Source of the DNA: Ferruginibacter sp.
GTDB taxonomy: Bacteria > Bacteroidota > Bacteroidia > Chitinophagales > Chitinophagaceae
Assembly (NCBI GenBank): GCA_025352435.1
Contig: JANXTN010000376.1
Coordinates: 1 to 11,392, forward strand
Direction of reading: 5' to 3'
DNA: 11,392 nt
Under the pieces are notes generated by a model that made no database searches, was not told where the DNA came from, and saw nothing but the letters and a program-made list of their open reading frames with translations. Positions 1 to 8,700 of the stretch are shown piece by piece (position 1 is the stretch's first letter; each line of letters begins with the position of its first letter). Position numbers and translations under genes: made by a program.

Positions 1-1
1 C

Positions 2-1957
2 TTAAAAGGTTTTGGTGCAGAAGGAATGACAGCAGGAATAATAGCGGCAGGAGCCATCTTGCATTATCTAAAAGATACTGAGCATCCGAACCTTCAACAC
101 ATAACATCTCTCCAAAGAATAAATAAAGAAGAGCATTTGTGGATGGATCGTTTTACGATAAGAAATTTAGAATTAATTTCTACAAATGAAAATAGCAGTC
201 TTTTTAAAACACTTAACAATACCGTCTCACCGATGGGCGCAAGGCTGATGAAGAGATGGATGTTGATGCCATTAAATGACCTCATTAAAATAAATGAAAG
301 GTTACATGCTGTTGAATTTTTTATAAAAGAAACAGATGTTAGGTTACAAATAAGTAAACATATAAAACTGGCGGGTGATGTTGAAAGACTTGCTGCAAAA
401 GTGCCCTTAAAAAAAATTAATCCGAGAGAAGTTTTACAGGTGGCAAAAGGTTTGCAGCAGACAGAAGAAATTAAAAAAATCTGCTCATCTACTTCAAATA
501 CCTATCTAAAAAGATTGGGTGATTCGCTAAACTGTTGTCATTACATTTTAGAAAAAATTCTTTCACAAATTAATGAGAACCCACCTGCTATTGCAAGTAA
601 AGGTGGTTTAATTGCCACAGGTATTCACGCAGAGCTAGATGAGTTGCGAAACATTGCAAGTGGGGGTAAAAATTACTTACTGGAGCTGCAACAAAAAGAA
701 GCCATCAACACAGGAATTTCTTCTCTAAAAATAAGTTTCAATAATGTTTTTGGTTATTATTTAGAAGTCACAAATCTACACAAACCAAAAGTACCTGAGA
801 CGTGGATAAGAAAGCAAACACTTGCAAATGCTGAAAGATATATTACTCCTGAACTGAAAGTTTATGAAGAAAAAATAATTGGCGCTGAGGATAAAATAAA
901 CCAAATAGAGCAACAACTTTTTCAAGAGTTACTAAACGAATTACAGGATTACATTGCTCCCATGCAGGTGAACGGACATGTGATGGCAGCGCTTGATTGT
1001 CTTGCCTGTTTTGCGAACAATGCTTTGCAGTACAATTATAAAAAACCGGAGCTTCACGATGGGTTTGAAATGCTGCTGAGAGACAGCAGGCATCCAGTTA
1101 TAGAGCGGAATTTGCCGCAAGGGGAAAGCTATATTAGTAATGATATAGAATTGGATAATACTACTAATCAGCTCATCATTCTTACAGGACCAAATATGAG
1201 CGGTAAGAGTGCTATTCTTAGGCAAACAGCACTCATCACTTTGATGGCTCACATGGGAAGTTTTGTTCCGGTTTCATCTGCAAAAATTCCTTTGACTGAT
1301 AAAATTTTTACAAGGGTAGGAGCATCGGATAATATCACCGGAGGTGAAAGTACTTTTATGGTGGAGATGAATGAAACGGCAAGCATTATCAACAATCTCA
1401 CAGGACGCAGTTTAATCTTGTTGGATGAAATCGGAAGAGGAACTTCCACCTACGATGGTATTTCAATAGCATGGAGCATTGCGGAATTCTTACATCAATC
1501 ACCTCACAGTCCTAAAACATTGTTTGCAACACATTACCATGAATTGAATGAACTGGAAAACAAATTCGAACGCATAAAAAACTTTCACATAACAAATAAA
1601 GAAGTTGGCAATAAAATTATTTTTCTGCGAAAGCTTGCACCGGGCGGAAGTATTCACAGCTTTGGTATACATGTGGCTCGCATGGCAGGTATGCCACCTG
1701 TATTGATTGATAGAGCAAACGAGATATTATTGTTGTTAGAAGAGAAAAATAAAGATGGAAATGAAACGCAAACAACAGATGACATAAAAAAGAAAATGAA
1801 ACAACTGGCGATGCCCAAAATGCAGTTAAATATCTTTGATGCTCATTCACTCACGTTTGAAGAAATAAGATCTATGTTAGACACTGTAGACATTAACAGA
1901 CTTACGCCTGTAGAAGCTTTGCTAAAACTACAGGAAATAAAATCCAAGATTAAATAA
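2..1957 (+). CDS. mutS: DNA mismatch repair protein MutS, 5'-truncated by window edge
   Basis: MutS recognises mispaired bases and small loops and, as an ATP-driven dimer, recruits MutL to start methyl-independent or nick-directed repair. The reading frame is open from base 2, so the ATG at 26 is internal: the eight residues before it (LKGFGAEG) continue the family sequence at the end of the connector domain. About 650 residues remain of the usual 860-880; the mismatch-binding domain with its Phe-X-Glu motif lies outside the window. Seen in order: the end of the connector, the lever and clamp helices (about 150-1050), and the ABC-type ATPase with Walker A TGPNMSGKS (from 1184), Walker B LLDEIGRGTSTYDG (from 1421) and the switch motif ATHYHEL (from 1526). 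The C-terminus, with LTPVEALLKLQEIK near its end, is typical of Bacteroidota MutS. No frameshift is visible. Identity is very secure; the true start is unknown. Confidence 0.97.
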   Translation, partial: LKGFGAEGMTAGIIAAGAILHYLKDTEHPNLQHITSLQRINKEEHLWMDRFTIRNLELISTNENSSLFKTLNNTVSPMGARLMKRWMLMPLNDLIKINERLHAVEFFIKETDVRLQISKHIKLAGDVERLAAKVPLKKINPREVLQVAKGLQQTEEIKKICSSTSNTYLKRLGDSLNCCHYILEKILSQINENPPAIASKGGLIATGIHAELDELRNIASGGKNYLLELQQKEAINTGISSLKISFNNVFGYYLEVTNLHKPKVPETWIRKQTLANAERYITPELKVYEEKIIGAEDKINQIEQQLFQELLNELQDYIAPMQVNGHVMAALDCLACFANNALQYNYKKPELHDGFEMLLRDSRHPVIERNLPQGESYISNDIELDNTTNQLIILTGPNMSGKSAILRQTALITLMAHMGSFVPVSSAKIPLTDKIFTRVGASDNITGGESTFMVEMNETASIINNLTGRSLILLDEIGRGTSTYDGISIAWSIAEFLHQSPHSPKTLFATHYHELNELENKFERIKNFHITNKEVGNKIIFLRKLAPGGSIHSFGIHVARMAGMPPVLIDRANEILLLLEEKNKDGNETQTTDDIKKKMKQLAMPKMQLNIFDAHSLTFEEIRSMLDTVDINRLTPVEALLKLQEIKSKIK

Positions 1958-2140
1958 ATAAAGTTATAGTTCGCAATGTTTGTACTGCAACTAGAAGCTC
2001 CTTAAAGAAATGAGTAATTCCGATATTATTTGCAATAATTTTATACTAATTGTTTCCTAAATATTAACATTCGGTTGATAACAATAAAATAATGTGCAAG
2101 CCTTTACGTTATTTTTGTACTAACCACAATACACGCATGC
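1958..2140. other. Intergenic spacer mutS-cyanophycinase
   Basis: This is 183 bp of AT-rich sequence with no credible ORF or RNA gene. It holds two weak inverted repeats: AGTT(c)GCA with TGCAACT around a 10-base loop (about 1968-1992), and ATTATT-TGC-AATAAT followed by TTTTATA (about 2025-2045). Either could take part in ending mutS transcription, but neither has a GC-rich stem. The promoter-like element of the next gene lies at its right end. Confidence 0.6.
2110..2117 (+). promoter_or_regulatory. Bacteroidota-type -7 element (TATTTTTG) before the cyanophycinase gene
   Basis: TATTTTTG matches the Bacteroidota -7 consensus TAnnTTTG exactly. It ends 23 bases before the ATG at 2141, which predicts a short leader of roughly 20 nucleotides. 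I could not find a TTG -33 element at the expected 19-21 base spacing, so only half of the promoter is supported. The same octamer occurs in front of tyrS on the other strand. Confidence 0.55.
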
Positions 2141-3037
2141 ATGCAATTTGCTAAAGGAAAACTTCTTGCAATAGGCGGGGCTGAAGATAAAGGCACTGAC
2201 CTTGAAACGGGCCTGATTCACCGAAATAATTTAAACTTTTTTGAGCTTGGAATTCTGAGAAGAATTGTGGAGGAAATTGGCGGGCATGAAAAGCGAATTG
2301 AGGTAGTTACTACAGCAAGTATGATTCCTATTGAGGTTGGTGAAAACTATCTCAATGCATTCGGAAAAATTGGTTGCAAAGAAATTGGATTGATGCACAT
2401 TCGTAACCGTGCAGATGCTATGAAAGACGAATACATTGAACGTCTTAGGAAATGTGACGCTATAATGTTCAGTGGCGGTAACCAACTTCGATTAACAAGT
2501 ACTTTTGGAGGTACCCAGTTTTTGCAAATTGTTTTGGAAAGATACAATGAGGAAGAAAATTTTCTTGTAGCAGGAACTTCTGCCGGGGCAATGGCTATGA
2601 GCAATACAATGATCTACGAAGGCAATGCGGCTAAAGCCCATTTAAAGGGCGAAGTAAAAATTACCACCGGTCTTGGTTTTATGGACGACGTAATTTTTGA
2701 TTCCCATTTTGAAAAACGTGGTCGCTTTGGAAGACTTGCACAAGCTGTTGCTGCAAATCCATCGTGCATTGGTATTGGCCTCGGAGAAGATACAGGTTTT
2801 TTAATTATTGATGGCAACAGAATGGAAGCTATCGGCAGCGGACTTGTAGTTATTTTAGATGGTCATGATATTCGCCACAGCAACATTGCAGATATTCCTG
2901 ATGGCTGCCCCATCAGCATAGAAAATATGCGTGTACATTTTCTTGAAAAGGGCAACGGTTACATGGCCATTGAAAGAATTTTTATTCCCGAAGTGTTTGA
3001 AGGTGCCGTGACAAATAAGCAGGTTGATGTTGAATAA
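2141..3037 (+). CDS. cphB: Cyanophycinase (peptidase family S51)
   Basis: Cyanophycinase is an exo-acting serine hydrolase that breaks the storage polymer cyanophycin (multi-L-arginyl-poly-L-aspartate) into beta-Asp-Arg dipeptides. The 298-residue product has the usual family length (about 270-300). Visible family features are the N-terminal LLAIGGAEDKG strand and loop, FSGGNQLRL (about 110-118), the nucleophile elbow AGTSAGAMAMS with the predicted catalytic Ser147, DSHFEKRGRFGRL with D187 and H189, and GIGLGEDTG with E216. These match the serine, histidine and acidic positions of the family. There is no signal peptide, so the enzyme is probably cytoplasmic. The start at 2141 is favoured because no other in-frame start lies between the -7 element and this ATG. 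No cyanophycin synthetase (cphA) or isoaspartyl dipeptidase gene lies next to it, so the substrate in this organism is unproven; a related S51 peptidase role is the main alternative. Confidence 0.9.
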   Translation: MQFAKGKLLAIGGAEDKGTDLETGLIHRNNLNFFELGILRRIVEEIGGHEKRIEVVTTASMIPIEVGENYLNAFGKIGCKEIGLMHIRNRADAMKDEYIERLRKCDAIMFSGGNQLRLTSTFGGTQFLQIVLERYNEEENFLVAGTSAGAMAMSNTMIYEGNAAKAHLKGEVKITTGLGFMDDVIFDSHFEKRGRFGRLAQAVAANPSCIGIGLGEDTGFLIIDGNRMEAIGSGLVVILDGHDIRHSNIADIPDGCPISIENMRVHFLEKGNGYMAIERIFIPEVFEGAVTNKQVDVE

Positions 3038-3046
3038 TATCTCTAC

Positions 3047-3069
3047 TTTATTAGTATCCTTTTAATAAA
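3047..3069. terminator. AT-only inverted repeat between convergent genes (possible bidirectional terminator)
   Basis: TTTATTA (3047-3053) and TAATAAA (3063-3069) form a perfect 7-bp stem around a 9-base loop, filling most of the 32-bp gap between the convergent stop codons of the cyanophycinase and tyrS genes. The position suits a shared terminator, but the stem has no G-C pairs and no strong T-run follows on either strand, so this is a weak call. Confidence 0.25.
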
Positions 3070-4350
3070 CTAAACAACTTCAAACAGATAATAACTTTTT
3101 TTCCCTTTTTTTACCAATAAAAATTTGTTGTGTAACAGCATATGTTTTGTAGGTATGGATTTTGGGTCGTCAGCTTTTTTTCTGTTTATACTTACCCCAC
3201 CTGATAAAATCATTTTTTTTGCTTCCCCTTTGCTTGTAAAAATTCCTGCGTCCGTAAGTAGGGTTGCTAGATCGATCCCCGTTTCAAAATCATTTTTTAC
3301 AATGGTTGTTTTTGTAATTCCATCTATTGCATTCAACTCCTTTTCAGATAAATTTTCTGCCGCAGCATGCTGAGCTGAAAACAGTTTTTCTGTTGTGTCA
3401 ATGGCTTTTAAAAATTCTTCCTGTCCATGCACAAAAACGGTAATTTCCTCCGCAAGTTTTTTTTGCAATAATCTTTTACCTGCATCTTTTTTGTGCAAAG
3501 CATTTAATTCTTCTATTTCATTTTTCGGTAAAAAAGTAAATATTTTGATCCAGCTTGCTGCATCTTCATCTGAGGCGTTTAACCAAAACTGATAGAATTT
3601 AAAGGGTGAAGTTTTTTCTGCATCTAACCAAACATTCCCTTGTTCTGACTTTCCAAATTTTGTTCCGTCAGCTTTTTTTATAAGTGGGCAAGTAAAAGCA
3701 AATGCTTCACCACCGGTTTTTCTTCTTATCAATTCTGTACCGGTAACGATGTTTCCCCATTGGTCGCTGCCGCCCATTTGCAATTTGCAGTTCATATTTT
3801 TATATAGCCAATAAAAGTCATAACCCTGCACAAGCTGGTATGTAAATTCTGTAAACGACATTCCATTTTCGCCTTCAAGTCTTTTCTTCACACTGTCTTT
3901 GGCCATCATATAATTTACAGTAATGTGCTTGCCGGCATCTCTTATGAAATTTAAAAACGAAATTCCTTTAAACCAATCGTAGTTGTTTACCATCACAGCA
4001 CAATTGGGTGTAGCCTCATTAAAATCTAAAAATTTATATAATTGTGTTTTAACTCCTTCAACGTTTTTATTCAAAGTTTCTTCACTTAACATATTTCTTT
4101 CTTCACTTTTTCCGCTGGGGTCGCCCACCATTCCTGTTGCGCCACCTACCAATGCATAGGGTTTGTGACCTGCTTTTTGTAAATGAACCAATAACAAAAT
4201 GGGAACAAGGCTGCCAATGTGTAAGCTGTCTGCTGTAGGATCAAACCCAATATATGCAGATGTAATTTCTTTGTTCAGTTGCTCTTCGGTGCCCGGCATT
4301 ATATCCTGCAGCATTCCACGCCATTGTAATTCTTCTAAAAATACATTCAT
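3070..4350 (-). CDS. tyrS: Tyrosyl-tRNA synthetase (class I, TyrRS)
   Basis: TyrRS activates tyrosine with ATP and charges tRNA-Tyr in the cytoplasm. The product of 426 residues has the normal bacterial length. It carries the class I HIGH-type motif in PTADSLHIGSL (HIGS at 44-47), the tyrosine-binding region with YQLVQGYDFYWL and MGGSDQWGNIVTG, the KMSKS-type loop GTKFGKSEQG (KFGKS at 231-235), and a C-terminal S4 RNA-binding domain (about 360-426, DAGIFTSKGEAKKMILSGG). The frame is open for 54 further codons upstream (to 4512), but that stretch does not resemble TyrRS, whereas MNVFLEELQWRG is a typical start for the family. A -7 element lies 16 bases upstream of this ATG, and an earlier start would not be on its transcript. 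The gene is convergent with the cyanophycinase gene and divergent from the porV-like gene, so it appears to be a single-gene unit. Confidence 0.96.
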   Translation of the reverse strand: MNVFLEELQWRGMLQDIMPGTEEQLNKEITSAYIGFDPTADSLHIGSLVPILLLVHLQKAGHKPYALVGGATGMVGDPSGKSEERNMLSEETLNKNVEGVKTQLYKFLDFNEATPNCAVMVNNYDWFKGISFLNFIRDAGKHITVNYMMAKDSVKKRLEGENGMSFTEFTYQLVQGYDFYWLYKNMNCKLQMGGSDQWGNIVTGTELIRRKTGGEAFAFTCPLIKKADGTKFGKSEQGNVWLDAEKTSPFKFYQFWLNASDEDAASWIKIFTFLPKNEIEELNALHKKDAGKRLLQKKLAEEITVFVHGQEEFLKAIDTTEKLFSAQHAAAENLSEKELNAIDGITKTTIVKNDFETGIDLATLLTDAGIFTSKGEAKKMILSGGVSINRKKADDPKSIPTKHMLLHNKFLLVKKGKKSYYLFEVV

Positions 4351-4366
4351 TGAGCTAATATTTTGG

Positions 4367-4374
4367 CAAAAATA
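4367..4374 (-). promoter_or_regulatory. -7 element (TATTTTTG) of tyrS
   Basis: Read on the minus strand, TATTTTTG matches the consensus TAnnTTTG and ends 16 bases before the tyrS ATG at 4350. The predicted leader is about 10 nucleotides. No clear TTG -33 element is seen at the standard distance. The element decides the start codon: it lies inside the longer open frame, so an upstream start would fall before the transcription start. Confidence 0.6.
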
Positions 4375-4536
4375 AGGTTGTAAAATTGAATGCTGATGCC
4401 GGTTTTTTACGGGCTGAGTTTTAAGACTATTCAAAAAATATAAATCATAAAGTAATTTTACATCTGATATTGTACAGATTTTTATTTTAAACCTCACTTT
4501 GTTAGATGCCATAATACCCGGAATCAGCCTATTTCG

Positions 4537-4544
4537 TATATTTG
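4537..4544 (+). promoter_or_regulatory. -7 element (TATATTTG) of the porV-like/porU-like operon
   Basis: TATATTTG matches TAnnTTTG exactly on the plus strand. Transcription from it would start near 4550 and give a leader of about 90 nucleotides before the ATG at 4641. A TTG at 4499-4501 is too far upstream (about 35 bases) to serve as a standard -33 box, so the assignment rests on the -7 match and its position. Confidence 0.45.
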
Positions 4545-4640
4545 AAGTATAACTTTTTATTTCGAGATGCAGTACACTTTTTTAATATTTAAAACGTTTA
4601 CTTGAGTGCATTGGGTTTTTTAAATTATAATATTGTCACT

Positions 4641-5747
4641 ATGAGGAAAAGCATTTTTGCTTCTTTATCAGTTTTTCTTTTGCTTTCTGTTTCAGGCGTT
4701 GCGCAATTCAGAAAATATTCGAACGAGTTTTTAAATATTGGGGCAGGAGCTCGGGGCTTAGGCATGGGAAGTGCACAGGCTGCATCTGTAAACGATGCCA
4801 CAGCAGGGTATTGGAACCCTGCAGGTTTGGCAGAAGTTAAAGACAACATTGATGCAACCATTATGCATGCGGAATATTTTAGTGGCATTGCAAAATACGA
4901 TTACGCAGCAGTGGCAGTACCGGTGCAGGATAACAAACGCACTGTTGGTTTTTCATTGCTTCGCTTTGCAGTTGATGATATACCTAATACACTTTTTCTT
5001 GTAGAGCCTGACGGGAGCATCAACTATAATAATATTAAAACTTTTTCTTCGGCAGATTATGCGTTTTTAATGTCTGTAGCGCAAAAAATTAAAGAAAATG
5101 ATAAGTATGTTTTAAATGCAGGAATAAATGCAAAAGTAATTTACAGGAAGGTTGGAAAATTTGCAAATGCATGGGGTTTCGGTTTAGATGCAGGTTTACA
5201 GATGAGAGGCGAAAAATGGAATGTTGGTTTGGTGGCAAAAGATCTGACTACCACATTCAATGCCTGGGCTTTTAAGTTTTCTGACAAAGAAAAGGAAGCA
5301 CTTTATCTCACCAAAAATGATATACCTGTAAAATCAACCGAGCTTACAGCTCCAAGGTTGATACTTGGTGGAGCATACAAGTTTGATATCGGCTCTAATT
5401 TCAAATTACTTACAGAAGCCAATGTTGATGTGACTTTTGATGGGAAAAGAAATACAGCTTTTAGTGGAAACACGGTAAGTGCTGATCCACATATAGGTTT
5501 GGAAGGCGCAATAAAAGATGTTTTTTTTGTAAGAGCAGGCGTTACAAATTTTCAAAAGGCATTGTCGGATGGGGATACTTTAAACCAAAAGAAAGTATGG
5601 ATTTACCAACCGAGTTTAGGTGCAGGTTTTAAGATAAAAAATGTAAATATTGATTATGCTTTTACCAATCTTGCTAATCAAAATAATCCACTGTACACAC
5701 ATGTAATTTCACTTAGAATCAATTTTGGTAAGAAAAATGATGAATAG
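4641..5747 (+). CDS. porV2: PorV/PorQ-family outer-membrane protein (PorV2-like, T9SS)
   Basis: PorV is a 14-strand outer-membrane beta-barrel of the type IX secretion system; it takes cargo from the translocon and hands it to the sortase PorU. This 368-residue product has a signal peptide (MRKSIFASLSVFLLLSVSGVAQ, predicted cleavage after A21), then the family's N-terminal signature FLNIGAGARGLGMGSAQ (30-46) and NDATAGYWNPAGLA (51-64), alternating beta-strand sequence throughout, and a strand-like end (HVISLRINFGKKNDE). The ATG at 4641 is chosen because the signal peptide begins there; the frame also allows a TTG at 4602, but that adds 13 residues that fit no leader. It is followed 21 bp downstream by the PorU-like gene, the same partnership as porU/porV in Porphyromonas and Flavobacterium though in the reverse order. 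The family is secure; whether it is the main PorV or a second paralog is inferred from the long partner. Confidence 0.85.
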   Translation: MRKSIFASLSVFLLLSVSGVAQFRKYSNEFLNIGAGARGLGMGSAQAASVNDATAGYWNPAGLAEVKDNIDATIMHAEYFSGIAKYDYAAVAVPVQDNKRTVGFSLLRFAVDDIPNTLFLVEPDGSINYNNIKTFSSADYAFLMSVAQKIKENDKYVLNAGINAKVIYRKVGKFANAWGFGLDAGLQMRGEKWNVGLVAKDLTTTFNAWAFKFSDKEKEALYLTKNDIPVKSTELTAPRLILGGAYKFDIGSNFKLLTEANVDVTFDGKRNTAFSGNTVSADPHIGLEGAIKDVFFVRAGVTNFQKALSDGDTLNQKKVWIYQPSLGAGFKIKNVNIDYAFTNLANQNNPLYTHVISLRINFGKKNDE

Positions 5748-5768
5748 TGGTTTTATAAACTGAATAAT

Positions 5769-8700
5769 ATGATTAAAAATTTTTTACTCCCATTTCTGCT
5801 ATTATTTGCCCTAGTTTCTCAGGCGCAATTCAATAACAGTTGGATCGATTATAACAAAACTTATTATAAGTTTAAACTTGCAACAGACAACATCACTCGC
5901 ATTCCTCAATCAACTATTGCAGCAGCAGGACTAGCAACTGTAAATGCTGATAATTTTCAGCTTTGGAAAAACGGGCAGCAGGTGAGAATATTTACTTCTA
6001 TAACAGGCACTGTATTGGGAAGTGCTGATTTTATTGAGTTTTGGGGAGAAATGAATGATGGTAAAGCTGATGCCCCTTTGTATAAGGAGCCGCAATTTCA
6101 ACTAGCAGACAGGTACAGTTTGGAAACTGATACAGCCACATATTTTCTTACAGTAAATACAACAGGGGTAAACTTACGATATGTGAGTACAACTAATGCA
6201 TCACCAAGTGCTGCTACGCCTGACGCATATTTCATGCGCAGTATCGATCTTTTTTACAAAGCAAATTTAAACCGGGGATACGCATTGGATCTTGGGGAAT
6301 ATGTTTATTCTGCAGCTTATGATAATGGTGAAGGATTTACAACAAATGACAATAATGTCAATTCACCATTTATGGAAACGTTTAGTGGTCTTAATGTTTA
6401 TGCAGCCGGCCCCGCAAACAGTCTTTCAGTGAGAGCAAAAGTTTTTTCAAATACAGATAATATACAAAGAACAATTAACCTTAAAGTTTTTGGAAATACA
6501 ATTTCTTCTGTTTTGACGAGCAATACTACGCAGGCTGTATTTAATGCAACCAACCAACCTTTAAGTTATTTACAAAACACTTCGTCTGCTACGGTTTCAG
6601 TTTCAAATAGCAATTTATCAAACCCTGCTATAACAGATAGGTTTGTGGTGGCTACCGTTGGAATTACATATCCTTCAACATTTAATTTTAATAATACCAA
6701 GTCATTTTCTTTTGAACTTGCTTCATCAGCCACAGGAAATAATATTGTGATTGATAATTTTAATTTTGGAACCGCTGCACCAGTTTTATACGACGTAAAT
6801 AATGGCAAACGATATGTAGGAGACATTACTTCTACAGCAGGCAAAGTAAAATTTGTTTTACCGGCATCCACCGATGCTGTTAGAAAATTTATTTTAAACA
6901 ATATTGAATCTCCCAACATTGCGTCAGTAAATAGCATTACAACTAAAAGTTTTATTGATTACAATACTGCAACTACAAGAGGAGATTATATCATTATCAG
7001 CAATCCTGTTTTATATAATGATGGTAGTGGTGTAAATAATGTGGAGCAATACCGAGCCTACAGGGCTACAGCTAATGGGGGCGGGTTTAATGCTAAAACT
7101 TTTGATATCAATGAATTGACAGATCAGTTTGGGTTTGGTATAAAATCTCATCCGGATGCCATAAGAAATTTTATAAGGTTTATGGATGTTCAGTATCCTG
7201 TAAAACCAAAATTTATTTTCATTATTGGAAGGGGTGTAACATACCAGGGGAAACGGCCTCAGGAAAGTAACCCAATAGCGGCACAACTCGATTTGGTAGG
7301 TACTTTCGGATGGCCTGCGTCAGATAACTTATTGGTTGCTCAGCCGGGTACAACTGTACCTATCACACCTGTAGGAAGATTAGGTGCAATTACTGGGACA
7401 GAAGTAGGAATTTATTTCCAAAAAGTATCGCAATATGAGCAGGCACAAAGAACACAAAGTCCAACGATAGCAGAGAAGGGATGGATGAAAAATTTCATTC
7501 ACATTGTGGGTGGTAAAACTGAAGGGGAAAGTTTATTGCTGGGATCATACATGGATCAGAATAAAGTCATAGCAGAAGATACTCTGTATGGCGCAAAAGT
7601 AGAAACATTTAGAAAAACATCTGTTGCAACAATACAGCAGGCAAGTAGTGAAAGAATTACGCAATTGTTTGATGAAGGCATAGGATTTTTAGGATATTTT
7701 GGGCACTCATCGGCTACCACTTTTGAATTTAATATCAGTAATCCTGAAAACTATAACAACACCGGAAAGTATCCTTTTTTTAATGTGAGTGGTTGTATCG
7801 CCGGAGATTTTTTTAGTTATGATCCTAAAAGGCTAACTACGCTTGCGACACTATCTGAAAAGTATACATTCGCTAACCAAAGAGGCAGTATTGGTTTTCT
7901 GGCAGATACACATTTCGGAGTTCCCTTTGCCTTGAATAATTACAACAACAGATTTTATAGAAATTTTTCGCAGTTAATGTACGGGTCTACAGTAGGTCAG
8001 CAATTAAAAGATGTAAATGCTTTTCTTGGTGGAAATAATCCCGCTGTTGATTACCTTACCAGAATACATTTAGAAGAAATAAATTTAAATGGTGACCCCG
8101 CTGTTAAAATCAACGCTTTCCCAAAAGCAGATTATGTCATAGAAGATCAATCAGTCGTGATATCCCCAAATATTATAACAGTAGCAGATCCCTCATTTAA
8201 TGTAAAAGTAAATATGAGGAATATCGGCAAAGCTGTAGGAGATTCAATAAGGGTTTCTATAAAAAGATTATTGCCTAATACAACAGTTCCTCTAACTATA
8301 AAAGATACTTTGATACCAGGTATTAGATATGCTGATAGTTTGAATTTAAATGTTCCCATAAACCCTTCCACAGACAATGGTTTAAATAAAATAATTGTTG
8401 AATTGGATTGGACAAATAAAGTCAATGAAATTTATGAAACTAATAATAAGATTACCAAAGATGTATTCATATTTGAGAATACATTAAGTCCGGTTTTTCC
8501 TTATAATTTCTCTATTGTAAACAATCAAAACATTACTTTTTCTGCCAGCACTGCAAATCCATTAATAGGGCAAAGTAATTATGCAATGGAATTAGATACT
8601 ACTGAGTTATTTAATTCTCCTTTCAAAAAAACATATAATGTAAACAGTGTCGGTGGGGTAATTCAATTTACTCCAAACAATCTAACTTTTACAGATAGTA

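Larger units (their letters stand above)
4351..4640. other. Divergent promoter region between tyrS and the porV-like gene
   Basis: About 290 bp without a convincing gene. It contains one TAnnTTTG element facing each way (4367-4374 on minus, 4537-4544 on plus). The open frame on the minus strand reaching 4512 is a chance extension of tyrS, and an in-frame TTG at 4602 is a chance extension of the porV-like gene. I see no tRNA, riboswitch or T-box-like structure for tyrS; its predicted leader is only about 10 bases. Confidence 0.6.

Noticed and set aside
2..1957. mutS as a truncated pseudogene lacking the mismatch-binding domain
   Set aside because: The frame is open to the window's first bases and matches the family there, so the loss is only due to the window edge.
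2025..2045. ATTATT-TGC-AATAAT hairpin followed by TTTTATA as a mutS terminator
   Set aside because: The stem is only A-T pairs and sits about 70 bases after the stop codon; too weak to call, though it is mentioned in the spacer entry.
4602..4640. TTG start at 4602 for the porV-like gene (13 extra residues)
   Set aside because: The ATG at 4641 begins directly with a normal signal peptide (MRKSIFASLS...); the added residues fit no leader.
4351..4640. T-box riboswitch controlling tyrS
   Set aside because: The predicted leader is only about 10 bases and no specifier or antiterminator structure is visible.
6566..6937. A 123-codon minus-strand open frame inside the C25 gene, and similar ones elsewhere
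   Set aside because: They lie antisense within strongly supported genes, show no recognisable domain, and have no promoter-like or start context.
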